Below are positions 1 through 11,353 of a DNA stretch of 64,000 nt, piece after piece. The notes under the pieces are model-generated. The model had not been told where the DNA came from, ran no database searches, and saw nothing but the letters and a program-made list of their open reading frames with translations. The DNA is from Dactylosporangium sucinum (GTDB taxonomy: Bacteria > Actinomycetota > Actinomycetes > Mycobacteriales > Micromonosporaceae): the NCBI RefSeq assembly GCF_014647515.1, contig NZ_BMPI01000014.1, positions 1-64,000 on the forward strand. Direction: 5' to 3'. Every line of letters starts with the position of its first letter. Within the stretch, counting starts at the first letter, position 1. The position numbers were made by a program, and so were the translations under genes.

Positions 1-270
1 CGAGGCGGCGGCGCGGAACGGGAACGGGAACGGCGCACGGCCGAGGCGGCGGCGCGGAACGGGAACGGGAACGGCGCGGGAATCTGGGACCCCCGCAGGG
101 AACGAGAGCGGCGCGGGGCCGGGGCACGGCGACGCGGGGCGGGAACGGGAACGGGAACGGCGCAGGGAACGAGAGCGGCGCAGGGCTGGGGAGGCAGCGC
201 GAGGCGGGAACGGCGCTGGGAACGAGAGAGCACGGGGACAAGAGCACGGGGACAAGAGCGCAGGGGAACC
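1..270. repeat. Degenerate GGGAAC-rich direct repeats
   Basis: The first 270 bases are built from runs of GGGAAC, 'gggaacgagagcggcg' and 'cggggacaagag'. A 36-bp block at 1-36 recurs exactly at 42-77. No open frame here looks like a protein, and the segment to 339 holds no gene I can support. It lies downstream of the minus-strand phosphotransferase gene. Confidence 0.7.
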
Positions 271-339
271 GGAGCGCGTCGCTGGCCGGAGAGGCCGGAG
301 AAGACTGCCAGCTTTCGGCCAAGGGACCTGCGCTCAGCG

Positions 340-1254
340 CTACGGGAGTTGGACCTCTCGCAGCGCGTGTTCGGCGATCGCCGCCATCTCCGGGGTCGGG
401 TCGACGTCCGCCGCTATCGCCGCGCCGATGTTCAGCGCCCAGCCCCTCGCTCGCTCCCACGTGGCATCGTCCACGTCCAGCGCGGCCCGGAACACCGAGC
501 GTGCCGGAGCGTCGAAGGCCAGCCACGCCGCGGCCAGGTCCGTTGCCGGGTCGCCCGCCGTGAGGTCGCCGAAGTCTACGATGCCCGACAGGCGGCCGTC
601 CTCGCCCACCAGCATGTTGGCCGGATGCGGGTCGCCGTGGAGCCACAGCCTCGGGCCCGTCCACGCCGGGATCCGCACCAGTTCGTTCCACAGTGGACGC
701 AGTGCCGGCGGCACGCGGCCCGTCGCGAAGCGGCGGTCCATCGCCTCCGAGCGGGTCGACAGCGCGACGCCGCGGACCGGGTTCGACGGTGCGTCCGCGG
801 GTGCCGGCACGTGCAGGGCGGACATGAAGGCCGCCAGGTCCGCGGCGAACGACAACCGCCCGGGCACCGGAACCCCGGTCGCCGGCGTGCCCGGGAGCCA
901 GGTGTTGATGCTCCACGGCCACGGATACAGCGCGTCCGGTGCGCCCTGCCGGAGGATGTCCGGGATCGCCACCGGCAGCACCGGGCGCAGCACAGGGAGC
1001 CAGCGCTGCTCGTTGTGCATCAGCGGGACCGCCTCGGCGCGGCGTGGGAGGCGGACGCTCAGCGACGGGCCCAGGCGGTAGATGTCGTTGTCCCAGCCCG
1101 ACGCCACCAGCCGCACCGGGCCGTCCAGGTCCGGGTGCTGCGCGGCCAGCAGGCGACGGACCAGCCCCGGAGACGACGAAGACGGAGCTGAAGAAGAGGA
1201 CGACGGAGGAGGAGGCGAGGACGAAGGCGACGAGAACGACGACGGCGGCGTCAT
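340..1254 (-). CDS. Aminoglycoside phosphotransferase (APH) family kinase
   Basis: A 304-residue APH-fold phosphotransferase, probably cytoplasmic; its substrate (antibiotic, choline-like compound or sugar) is not readable from sequence. The Brenner motif HGDPHPAN and the metal-binding DFG of 'IVDFGDL' are intact, so it should be an active kinase. Its first ~30 residues are a Ser/Pro homopolymer unlike the rest of the domain, encoded by GA-rich repetitive DNA. Its ATG overlaps the stop of the LacI gene as ATGA, which favours this start and implies translational coupling, so it is probably co-transcribed with the regulator. The true domain starts near 'GLVRRLLAAQHPDL', so a shorter product is possible. 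Confidence 0.8.
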   Translation of the reverse strand: MTPPSSFSSPSSSPPPPSSSSSAPSSSSPGLVRRLLAAQHPDLDGPVRLVASGWDNDIYRLGPSLSVRLPRRAEAVPLMHNEQRWLPVLRPVLPVAIPDILRQGAPDALYPWPWSINTWLPGTPATGVPVPGRLSFAADLAAFMSALHVPAPADAPSNPVRGVALSTRSEAMDRRFATGRVPPALRPLWNELVRIPAWTGPRLWLHGDPHPANMLVGEDGRLSGIVDFGDLTAGDPATDLAAAWLAFDAPARSVFRAALDVDDATWERARGWALNIGAAIAADVDPTPEMAAIAEHALREVQLP

Positions 1255-2285
1255 GCGGACTCGCGGACTACCAGTTCGGGGTCGAAGATGACCGACTCGA
1301 CGCGCAGCGACGGGTTGTCCACGCGGTCCAGGACCATCGTTGCCGCCCTCGCCGCCATGTCCTCCAGCGGGTGGCGGACGGTGGTCAGGGCCGGGCGGGA
1401 GTCGAGCGCCGCGCTGCTGTCGTCGAAGCCGACCACCCGCACGTCCTCGGGCACGCGGCGGCCGTCGTGCTGCAGGATCGCCAGTACACCCTGTGCCATG
1501 AGGTCGTTGGCCACGAACACCCCGTCGGTCTCGGGGTGCAGGTCGAGCAGTTCGCGGGCGGCCTGCTCGCCCGAGCGGTACGTGAACCCGCCCTCGATCG
1601 TCGGGAAGTACGCGTGGCCGTGGCGGGCGAGGGCCTGGCGGAAGCCGGTGAGGCGGTCCTGGCTGGCGGGCACGTGGTCCGGGCCGGTGATCATGGCCGG
1701 GCGGCGGCAGCGCTGGGCGACGAGGCGCTCGGCGGCGAGCGCGCCGCCGGCGTCGTTGGCGACGTCGACGTAGCAGATCGGCAGCGGGTGGGCGGGCCGG
1801 CCGATCAGGGCCGCGGCGACCCCCGCCTCGAACATGTAGCCCGGCAGCACGTCGTCGGGGTGCAGCGACAGCACCACGGCGCCGTCGGCCTGGCCCTGGC
1901 CGAGGTCGCCGACGAGCCGGTTGCGGGCCTCGTCGGTGCCGACGATCTGCAGCGCGAGTTGGATGCCCTTGGGCCGCAGGACGCTCATCATGCCGCCGAC
2001 CACGCGGCCGAAGTACGGGTCGGCGAAGAACCGGCCCATGAACGGGTCGTCGTCGTGGGTCACCGAGTCGGAGACGACCAGGGCGATGGTGCCGCTGCGG
2101 CGGGTCACCAGCGACCGGGCGGCGCGGTTGGGCACGTAGCCGGTCTGGTCGACGGCCGCCCACACGATCTCGTGCAGGCCGGGGTCGACGTTGCGCACCC
2201 CGTTGATGACGCGCGACACGGTCGCCCGGGACACCCCGGCGGCGGCCGCGACGTCTTCGAGGGTTGGGCGGCGTTTGTCGTTCAT
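1251..2285 (-). CDS. LacI-family transcriptional regulator of the glucan-utilisation genes
   Basis: A 344-residue LacI/GalR repressor. The N-terminal helix-turn-helix (residues ~7-27, with VSRATVSRVING) is followed by the hinge and a periplasmic-binding-type effector domain, usual length for the family. The ATG at 2285 puts the HTH at the very N-terminus; the longer upstream frame is not used. A GGAGAGCGCTCTCC-type palindrome lies just upstream of its own start, and perfect copies lie before the adjacent glycoside hydrolase and beta-glucosidase genes. It is therefore inferred to repress all three, like CebR of Streptomyces, which binds a related TGGGAGCGCTCCCA box. The inducer is probably a beta-glucan oligosaccharide such as cellobiose or laminaribiose. 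The product is unlikely to regulate distant sugars only. Confidence 0.9.
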   Translation of the reverse strand: MNDKRRPTLEDVAAAAGVSRATVSRVINGVRNVDPGLHEIVWAAVDQTGYVPNRAARSLVTRRSGTIALVVSDSVTHDDDPFMGRFFADPYFGRVVGGMMSVLRPKGIQLALQIVGTDEARNRLVGDLGQGQADGAVVLSLHPDDVLPGYMFEAGVAAALIGRPAHPLPICYVDVANDAGGALAAERLVAQRCRRPAMITGPDHVPASQDRLTGFRQALARHGHAYFPTIEGGFTYRSGEQAARELLDLHPETDGVFVANDLMAQGVLAILQHDGRRVPEDVRVVGFDDSSAALDSRPALTTVRHPLEDMAARAATMVLDRVDNPSLRVESVIFDPELVVRESA

Positions 2286-2310
2286 CACGCGCCGTTTATA
2301 GCACGAGCGC

Positions 2311-2353
2311 GGAAAGCGCTCTCCAAGGTCAAGACCCTGGAGAGCGCCGTCCA
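2311..2353. promoter_or_regulatory. LacI operator pair and hairpin before the lacI-type gene
   Basis: Two imperfect copies of the GGAGAGCGCTCTCC box lie here: GGAAAGCGCTCTCCA at 2311-2325 and TGGAGAGCGCCGTCCA at 2338-2353. Together they form a 14-bp inverted repeat with one mismatch (arms 2316-2329 and 2334-2347, loop CAAG). The segment can thus be both an autoregulatory operator and a terminator or attenuator for the glycoside hydrolase gene ending at 2369. A TTGACC (minus strand, 2327-2332) lies within it. Confidence 0.7.
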
Positions 2354-2368
2354 TCGAAGAGCGACGAC

Positions 2369-5866
<3,498 letters not shown>

Positions 5867-5914
5867 TCGGGGGCTCCTAGCTGAGGGGTGTGGGAGAGCG
5901 CGGGCCGGCGGGGC

Positions 5915-5969
5915 TGGAGAGCGCTCTCCAATTGGTCGCAGTCTTGCCCTGCCGTTTCCCGCATGTCAA
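5915..5969 (-). promoter_or_regulatory. Promoter and perfect LacI operator of the multidomain glycoside hydrolase gene
   Basis: Read on the minus strand, TTGACA (5969-5964) is followed 18 bases later by AAGACT (5945-5940). Ten bases beyond that lies the perfect 16-bp palindrome TGGAGAGCGCTCTCCA (5930-5915), where the transcription start would fall. A further half-site, TGGGAGAGCG, lies at 5891-5900. A repressor on the palindrome would block this promoter. The -10 assignment is by eye. Confidence 0.75.
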
Positions 5970-6043
5970 GAGTGCCGATGTCTTTGGCAAGATCTTTTGA
6001 CCGAGTTTGCGGTAGTTCCGGGGGATCCTCGCGTCCGCGGACC

Positions 6044-6101
6044 TTGACACCCCGGCCCGCGACGTCGCAGTCTGGTCACACGGCTCGGAGAGCGCTCTCC
6101 A
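6044..6101 (+). promoter_or_regulatory. Promoter and LacI operator of the GH1 beta-glucosidase gene
   Basis: TTGACA at 6044-6049 and CAGTCT at 6068-6073 (18-base spacing) are followed by the perfect palindrome GGAGAGCGCTCTCC at 6087-6100. This repeats the arrangement of the divergent promoter at 5915-5969 (same -35, same spacer, operator just downstream), so the two divergent genes are predicted to be co-repressed. Between the two operators, 5931-6085, I see no gene. Confidence 0.72.
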
Positions 6102-6160
6102 GCCGTTCTTGTTATCCGTTGCGACGTCGCGCCGAGTGCGCGGCACGGGGAGTGGTGGTT

Positions 6161-7561
6161 GTGAGCACGACGGCGGTGCGGACCACGGAGGGCCTCCTGG
6201 CCTTCCCGTCGACGTTCTGGTGGGGCGCGGCGACGGCGGCGTACCAGATCGAGGGCTCCGTGGAGGCCGACGGGCGCACCCCGTCGATCTGGGACACGTT
6301 CTCGGCCCAGCCCGGCCGCATCGACAACGGCGACACCGGCGCCCACACGACCGGCCACTACACGCGCTACCGCGAGGACGTCGGGCTGATGTCGTCGATC
6401 GGCCTGTCGGCGTACCGCTTCTCGATCGCGTGGCCGCGGATCCGCCCGACCGGCGGGCACGGCGTCAACGAGGCCGGCCTCGGCTTCTACGACCGGCTCG
6501 TCGACGAGCTGCTCGGCGCGGGCATCCGGCCGGTCGCGACGCTGTACCACTGGGACCTGCCCCAGGAGCTCGAGGACGCCGGCGGCTGGACGAACCGGGA
6601 CACCGCGCTGCGGTTCGCCGACTACGCGGCCGTCGTCGCGCAGCGGCTCGGCGACCGGGTGGCGATGTGGAACACGCTGAACGAGCCGTGGTGCTCGGCG
6701 TTCCTCGGCTACGGCACGGGCGGGCACGCGCCCGGCCGGCGCGGCCACGTCGGCGCGCTCACCGCCACCCACCACCTGCTGCTCGGCCACGGCCTGGCCG
6801 TCGCCGCGCTGCGTGCCGCGGGCGTGACCGGCCAGGTCTCGACGGCCCTGAACGCGGGCGCGGTACGTCCCCTCACCGACGACCCGGCCGACGCCGACGC
6901 CGCCCGCCGCATCGACGGCCTGCTGAACCGGATCTTCTTCGACCCGATCCTGCGCGGCGCGTACCCGGCCGACGTCCTGCGCGACACCGAACAGCTCACC
7001 GACTGGCACTTCGTCCGGCCGGGCGACCTGGCCACGATCTCGGCGCCGGTCGACGCGATCTGCGTGAACTACTACCAGCCCGACCTGGTGAGCGCGGCCC
7101 CCGACGGCGAACTCGACCACGGCACCCCGTACCCGACCGCGCAGGGCGTGCGGTTCCACCCGACGCCGGGGCCGGTGACGCACATGGGCTGGTCGGTCGA
7201 CCCGACCGGGCTGCGCGACCTGCTGCTGCGCATCCGGCGCGACTACGGCGACCGGCCGCTCTACGTCACCGAGAACGGCGCCGCCTACGAGGACCGGATC
7301 GGCCCCGACGGCGGCATCGACGACCCGGAGCGCATCGCCTACCTGCGCGGTCACCTCGCCGCCGTGCACGAGGCCATCTCGGCCGGTGTGGATCTGCGGG
7401 GGTACTTCGTGTGGTCGCTGCTCGACAACTTCGAGTGGGCGTTCGGGTTCAGCCGCCGGTTCGGGCTGATCCACGTCGACTACGACACCCTCGCGCGGAC
7501 CGTGAAGGCGAGCGGGCACTGGTACCGCGCGGCGATCGCCCGCGGCGCCATCGAGGCTTGA
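6161..7561 (+). CDS. GH1 family beta-glucosidase
   Basis: A 466-residue cytoplasmic glycoside hydrolase family 1 enzyme of usual length, lacking a signal peptide. It is expected to hydrolyse cellobiose or other short beta-glucosides to glucose with retention of configuration. E175 in NTLNEPW is the acid/base and E371 in YVTENGAA the nucleophile; the N-terminal [14 protein letters not shown] signature is present. The GTG at 6161 is preferred because GGGGAG lies eight bases upstream and the product then begins just before the family's conserved start; the longer frame is not needed. It is divergent from the secreted multidomain hydrolase and shares its LacI operator, so it likely finishes degradation of imported oligosaccharides. 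No sugar transporter gene adjoins it. Confidence 0.95.
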   Translation: MSTTAVRTTEGLLAFPSTFWWGAATAAYQIEGSVEADGRTPSIWDTFSAQPGRIDNGDTGAHTTGHYTRYREDVGLMSSIGLSAYRFSIAWPRIRPTGGHGVNEAGLGFYDRLVDELLGAGIRPVATLYHWDLPQELEDAGGWTNRDTALRFADYAAVVAQRLGDRVAMWNTLNEPWCSAFLGYGTGGHAPGRRGHVGALTATHHLLLGHGLAVAALRAAGVTGQVSTALNAGAVRPLTDDPADADAARRIDGLLNRIFFDPILRGAYPADVLRDTEQLTDWHFVRPGDLATISAPVDAICVNYYQPDLVSAAPDGELDHGTPYPTAQGVRFHPTPGPVTHMGWSVDPTGLRDLLLRIRRDYGDRPLYVTENGAAYEDRIGPDGGIDDPERIAYLRGHLAAVHEAISAGVDLRGYFVWSLLDNFEWAFGFSRRFGLIHVDYDTLARTVKASGHWYRAAIARGAIEA

Positions 7562-7614
7562 GGCCTGTTTCATCACTGGGCCGGGCTGCGGCGGGCCCAG
7601 TGATGAACAGGCCT
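7561..7614. terminator. Bidirectional hairpin terminator
   Basis: A 20-bp near-perfect inverted repeat (arms 7561-7582 and 7594-7614, one bulged T) separates the convergent GH1 and response-regulator genes. The arms contain CATCACTGGGCC and GGCCCAGTGATG. It abuts both stop codons. Confidence 0.85.
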
Positions 7615-8057
7615 CAGGCGCTGAGGCTGCGCCGGACGCTGATGTAGAACGTCTCGATCCGGCGCACCACGTGCATCAGGCTCGCGAAGTCGACGGGCTT
7701 GCGGATGTACGTGTCGACCCGCAGCTCCTGGCTGCGCAGGACGTCCTCCTCGGCGGTGGAGCTGGTCAGCACCACGACCGGGATGTCGTTGAGCCGCGGG
7801 TCGGCGTGCACCGCAGCCAGCACGGCCCGGCCGTCGACGCCGGGCAGGTTGAGGTCGAGCAGCAGGATGTCGGGCCGGGGCGCGTCGGCGTAGGGCGGTT
7901 CGCGGCGCAGGTAGCGCAGCGCGTCGGCGCCGTCGGCGCACACCGCGATCCGGTTGCGGACCTTGTGGTCGGCGAACGCCTCGCGGGTGATGAGCACGTC
8001 GCCGGGGTCGTCCTCGACGAGCAGGATCTCGATCGGTATCGCCGGATCGTCGACCAT
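7614..8057 (-). CDS. Single-domain CheY-like response regulator
   Basis: A 147-residue stand-alone receiver domain of the Rcp1 type with no output domain. The acidic pair E15/D16, phospho-acceptor D68 (ILLLDLNLPG), T98 and K120 (YIRKP) are all in place, so it should be phosphorylated by a partner kinase and act by protein-protein contact. No histidine kinase is adjacent; such regulators often work with bacteriophytochrome or hybrid kinases encoded elsewhere. Several hybrid or GAF-type kinases exist in this window (16609-20238, 42240-43427), but pairing is only a guess. An ATG start follows a long upstream gap shared with the divergent STAS gene. Confidence 0.9.
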   Translation of the reverse strand: MVDDPAIPIEILLVEDDPGDVLITREAFADHKVRNRIAVCADGADALRYLRREPPYADAPRPDILLLDLNLPGVDGRAVLAAVHADPRLNDIPVVVLTSSTAEEDVLRSQELRVDTYIRKPVDFASLMHVVRRIETFYISVRRSLSA

Positions 8058-8184
8058 CCAGACCCTCCCGCACCATCCTGCGCAACCAGCTCAGCGCCCA
8101 CAGTAACGTGTCCGGGCCACCCGCTCCCAGCCGCGGCGCGCCGGGACGCTACGGTGCTACAGGCTTTCGAGGAGCGGAGCGGTC

Positions 8185-8520
8185 ATGGCGTTCTCGATCT
8201 CGACCGTCGGCGGTCACGGCCTCGTGACGGCCGACGGTGAGCTCGACGTGAGCACGTCGGCGGAGTTCCGCCGCACCGTCAACGCCGCGCTCGACGAGGG
8301 CGGCGGCACGCTCGTCATCGACCTCTCGGCGGTGACGTTCATGGACTCCACCACGCTCGGCGTGCTCATCGGCGCCTACAACCGGGTCCGCGACGGGGGC
8401 GGTGCGCTGGCCGTGGTGTGCCCGGACCGCATCCGGCGGGTGTTCCGGATCACCGGCCTCGACCAGGTGTTCCGCCTGTTCGACACGGTCGAGGCGGCCC
8501 GGGCCGCGCTCGCCGGCTAG
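8185..8520 (+). CDS. STAS-domain anti-sigma-factor antagonist
   Basis: A 111-residue single STAS domain, the size of SpoIIAA/RsbV/BldG proteins. The conserved helix start 'VTFMDSTTLGVL' carries S55, the residue phosphorylated by RsbW-like anti-sigma kinases in this family. It is expected to bind an anti-sigma factor when unphosphorylated and so release a sigma factor. An AGGAGCGG lies before the ATG. The matching kinase/phosphatase activities are present in the large hybrid protein at 16609-20238, which ends in an RsbW-like ATPase; a functional link is inferred, not shown. It is divergent from the receiver protein at 7614. Confidence 0.9.
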   Translation: MAFSISTVGGHGLVTADGELDVSTSAEFRRTVNAALDEGGGTLVIDLSAVTFMDSTTLGVLIGAYNRVRDGGGALAVVCPDRIRRVFRITGLDQVFRLFDTVEAARAALAG

Positions 8521-8541
8521 GCCGCCGGCCGCGGCCGGCGC

Positions 8542-8772
8542 TCAGCCCGTCGGCAGCGCGGACAGCTCCGGCGCCGAGAGGTGCAGCACCTCGTACCGCG
8601 CGGTGCGCCGGATCGCGGCGGCCGCCAGGTCGGGCTTGCCGCGAAAGTGGTGATACATGCTGCCCTGGCCGGCGCCGGCCCGCTCCTGGATCGCCCGCGG
8701 GCTGGTGCCGGTGTAGCCGCGCTCCCACAGCAGCGCCTGCGTGCTCGTGACCAACCGGTCGACGGCGTCCAT
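8542..8772 (-). pseudogene. TetR regulator reduced to its DNA-binding domain
   Basis: The 76-residue frame matches only the N-terminal helix-turn-helix of TetR regulators (residues ~8-50, with GSMYHHFRGKPDL). It stops after residue 76, whereas the family is about 190 residues and needs the C-terminal half for dimerisation and ligand binding. The STAS gene ends 21 bases beyond its stop, so the missing part is gone rather than frameshifted. It may be a remnant or, less likely, a stand-alone DNA-binding peptide. Confidence 0.7.
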
Positions 8773-8776
8773 GCCG

Positions 8777-8792
8777 TACGCACTAGTAGGTA
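8777..8792. promoter_or_regulatory. Imperfect palindrome at the truncated tetR start
   Basis: TACGCACTAGTAGGTA matches its reverse complement at 12 of 16 positions around an ACTAGT core and lies just before the truncated TetR reading frame, where such repressors usually bind. It is a candidate relic autoregulatory operator. Confidence 0.4.
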
Positions 8793-8805
8793 CGGAGCCG
8801 CCGCG

Positions 8806-9048
8806 TTAGGTCTGGTCGACCAGCAGGGCGTGGTGGCGGGTCGAGCGCTCGGCGGCCGACTGCTCGCGGAGGATCTCGTCGATCTCGGCGACCTGCTCGG
8901 CGGTGTGCCGCGACAGGATCATGTCCAGCTCCAGGCGCTCGGCCGGCGTGCGGTACGCGGCGATCTCCCGGGCCAGCCGACGGCGGGCCCGGCGGGCCTC
9001 ACCACGGCTGGTCAGGGCGTCGCGCACCCGGCGGGAAACGGTTTCCAT
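8806..9048 (-). CDS. Small charged helical protein, function unknown
   Basis: An 80-residue protein, very rich in Arg, Glu and Ala, with no Cys, no membrane segment and no domain I recognise. The whole chain looks helical, with RRVRDALTSRGEARRARRRL near the N-terminus and an acidic AEQVAEIDEILREQ stretch later. The ATG at 9048 has AAGGAG nine bases upstream, a strong initiation signal that supports a real gene. It lies upstream of the truncated tetR on the same strand and diverges from paaK. It could be a small nucleic-acid or protein-binding factor; this is speculation. Confidence 0.7.
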   Translation of the reverse strand: METVSRRVRDALTSRGEARRARRRLAREIAAYRTPAERLELDMILSRHTAEQVAEIDEILREQSAAERSTRHHALLVDQT

Positions 9049-9165
9049 GGCTACTCCTTCAGTCGTTCCGACAGCAATACTGTATCGATTCAGAAAGATC
9101 CACAGCGCTGGTGCCGCCGTGACGCGGGGCACGCGGGTCGTGAGCTGCGGGTGCAGGATGCAAAG

Positions 9166-10458
9166 GTGCGCGACGTCACCCCCGCCGGCCTGGAGCCGAT
9201 CGAGACCGCCTCCCGCGACGAGCTGACCGCCCTGCAGCTCGCCCGCCTCCAGCAGACCCTGCAGCACGCGTACCGCAACGTGCCGCACTACCGGGAGGCG
9301 TTCGACGCCGCCGGGGTGCACCCCGACGACTGCCGCGACCTGTCCGACCTGGCGCGGTTCCCGTTGACGACCAAGGACGACCTGCGCCGTCGGTACCCGT
9401 TCGGCATGTTCGCGGTCCCCCGCACCGACGTGGTCCGCATCCACGCCTCGTCGGGAACGACCGGGAAACCGACCGTCGTCGGGTACACCCGCGGCGACGT
9501 CGACACCTGGTCCGACCTCATGGCCCGCTCGATCCGCGCGTCCGGCGGCCGGCCCGGCGACGTGGTGCACGTCGCCTACGGGTACGGCCTGTTCACCGGC
9601 GGCCTCGGCGCCCACTACGGCGCCGAGCGCCTGGGCTGCACGGTCGTGCCGGTGTCGGGCGGCATGACGCAGCGGCAGGTCATGCTGATCCAGGACTTCC
9701 GGCCGGACGTCATCATGGTGACGCCGTCGTACCTCCTGGCGATCGTCGACGAGATGGAGCGGCAGGGCCTCGACCCGCGGGAAAGCGCGCTGCAGATCGG
9801 GATCCTCGGTGCCGAGCCGTGGACCAACGACATGCGCACCGAGATCGAGGCGCGGCTCGACCTGCACGCCGTCGACATCTACGGCCTGTCGGAGGTGATG
9901 GGCCCGGGCGTGGCCAACGAGTGTGTGGAGACGAAGGACGGCCTGCACGTGTGGGAGGACCACTTCTTCCCGGAGATCGTCGACCCGGTCACCGGCGCGC
10001 CGCTGCCGGACGGCTCGGTCGGCGAGCTGGTCTTCACGTCGCTGACCAAGGAGGCGATGCCGGTGATCCGGTACCGCACCCGCGACCTGACCCGCCTGCT
10101 GCCCGGCACCGCCCGCACCATGCGCCGCATGGAGAAGGTCACCGGCCGCAGCGACGACATGATGATCGTGCGCGGCGTGAACGTCTTCCCGACCCAGATC
10201 GAGGAGCTGCTGCTGCGCGAGCCGGCCCTGGCCCCGCACTTCCAGTGCGTGCTGTCCCGCCGGGACCACCTGGACGTCCTGACGGTACTGGCGGAGCGCC
10301 GCCCCGCCACCGCGGCCGAGACGGCGGCGGCGTCCGGCGAGCGCCTCGCGTCGCTGGTGAAGAACACGATCGGCGTCTCGGTGGAGGTCCGGGTGCTCCC
10401 CGCGGGCGGCGTGGAACGCTCGGCGGGCAAGATGCGCCGCGTGGTCGACGAACGCTAG
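9166..10458 (+). CDS. paaK: Phenylacetate-CoA ligase family adenylate-forming enzyme
   Basis: A 430-residue member of the PaaK branch of the adenylate-forming enzymes, which activate phenylacetate or a related arylacid with ATP and CoA. The AMP-binding loop ASSGTTGKPTVVGYT, the YGLSEVMGPGVANEC region and the C-terminal K-containing segment (SAGKMRRVVDER) are present; length matches E. coli PaaK (about 437). The GTG at 9166 has AGGA seven bases upstream and is preferred over GTG 9151. No other paa genes (ring epoxidase, hydrolase) are adjacent, so it may serve a different aryl acid. Its stop overlaps that of the convergent DUF309 gene by four bases. Confidence 0.9.
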   Translation: MRDVTPAGLEPIETASRDELTALQLARLQQTLQHAYRNVPHYREAFDAAGVHPDDCRDLSDLARFPLTTKDDLRRRYPFGMFAVPRTDVVRIHASSGTTGKPTVVGYTRGDVDTWSDLMARSIRASGGRPGDVVHVAYGYGLFTGGLGAHYGAERLGCTVVPVSGGMTQRQVMLIQDFRPDVIMVTPSYLLAIVDEMERQGLDPRESALQIGILGAEPWTNDMRTEIEARLDLHAVDIYGLSEVMGPGVANECVETKDGLHVWEDHFFPEIVDPVTGAPLPDGSVGELVFTSLTKEAMPVIRYRTRDLTRLLPGTARTMRRMEKVTGRSDDMMIVRGVNVFPTQIEELLLREPALAPHFQCVLSRRDHLDVLTVLAERRPATAAETAAASGERLASLVKNTIGVSVEVRVLPAGGVERSAGKMRRVVDER

Positions 10459-10898
10459 CCGGCGCGCAGGCGGGGGGTGCCGTCACCCGTCGCGCAGAAG
10501 CGGATCAGCCCGGCGACGTCGATGCCGTGGGGCGGATCGGCGGCGTACGCGCCCAGCCGGTCCGCCGCCCGCCCGAGCAGCCGCCCGGCCCCGGCCGGGT
10601 TGCCGCGGCGGGCGTGGGTGACCCCGACGGCGAGCTGGGCCAGGCCGCGCCAGAGCTCCCGCTCGGGTGCCGGCGCCGCTTTCCAGGCCGCCTCCAGCAC
10701 CTCGTGCGCATGGAACGGCCGATCGGCGTCGAGCAGTCGCTGGGCCTGTTCAAGGGCCTCGGCGGGGGTGACGGTGAGGTCGTCGGGCATGGTGGGCACC
10801 CCGGTGGCGCCGCGGGGCAGCGGGCGCCCGAGCCCGTCGCGGGGCCGGGCGTTGCGCGCCCGCCCGTCCTCGTCCCGGTCACGTTCCACGGCCTCCAC
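10455..10898 (-). CDS. DUF309 family protein
   Basis: A 147-residue member of the DUF309 family, whose core is a small helical bundle with the conserved FHAHEVLEAAWK (residues ~62-73) and LWRGLAQLAVG motifs, both visible here. No biochemical role is established for the family that I can name. The N-terminal RNARPRDGLGRPLPRG segment is typical of actinobacterial homologues as I recall them, supporting the ATG at 10898 over the internal ATG at 10790. The 3' end overlaps the convergent paaK stop in a shared CTAG, leaving no room for a terminator between them. Confidence 0.85.
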   Translation of the reverse strand: MEAVERDRDEDGRARNARPRDGLGRPLPRGATGVPTMPDDLTVTPAEALEQAQRLLDADRPFHAHEVLEAAWKAAPAPERELWRGLAQLAVGVTHARRGNPAGAGRLLGRAADRLGAYAADPPHGIDVAGLIRFCATGDGTPRLRAG

Positions 10899-10951
10899 GC
10901 TACGTCACGGCCCCCTCACATCGACCGGCCCCCGTACGGTGGCGAGGCTCG

Positions 10952-11236
10952 ATGTCCGGCATGATGGTGTGCGTGACGCAATGGGAGTACGCGCGACTGG
11001 AGTACCGTGCGGCGGGAACGCTCGGCATGGACAAGTTCGAGGACTGGGATGCCGTCTTCCACCACCCGGGCGGTGTGCAGCGCTGGGGCACGGACGAGCG
11101 CTTCAACGACCTCCGCCACCTCAACCGGGCCGGCGCCGAGGGCTGGCAGGCCTACGACCGGGCCGCGATGCTCATCGGCCAGCCGCACCGCCTGCACGCG
11201 GTCACGTACTCCCTCCGCCGCCCCGTGGACCGCTGA
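10952..11236 (+). CDS. Small hypothetical protein
   Basis: A 94-residue soluble protein without a recognised domain. It starts with a WEYARLEYR strand-like segment and ends AVTYSLRRPVDR, with a Trp/His-rich middle (WDAVFHHPGGVQRWG), suggesting a small mixed alpha/beta fold. The pattern 'NRAGAEGWQAY' recalls small DUF4177-like proteins, but I am not confident. The start is uncertain: ATG 10952 with GAGG close upstream, or GTG 10970 directly before TQWEYARLEY. It converges on the mycothiol-dependent enzyme gene, with a strong terminator between. Confidence 0.65.
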   Translation: MSGMMVCVTQWEYARLEYRAAGTLGMDKFEDWDAVFHHPGGVQRWGTDERFNDLRHLNRAGAEGWQAYDRAAMLIGQPHRLHAVTYSLRRPVDR

Positions 11237-11300
11237 CCGCGCCGTCACGCCGGTGAGGGCGCGGGCGCACGACGGCGAACCGCGGCCGGGCGTGGTGCCC

Positions 11301-11334
11301 CGTGGCGGCCGGCCGGCAACGACCGGCCGCCACG
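11301..11334. terminator. Hairpin terminator between convergent genes
   Basis: A perfect 12-bp inverted repeat (CGTGGCGGCCGG at 11301-11312, CCGGCCGCCACG at 11323-11334, 10-base loop) lies between the stops at 11236 and 11354. No gene is seen in the 117-base gap. Confidence 0.8.
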
Positions 11335-11353
11335 GCGCCGCCGCGGCACCGGG

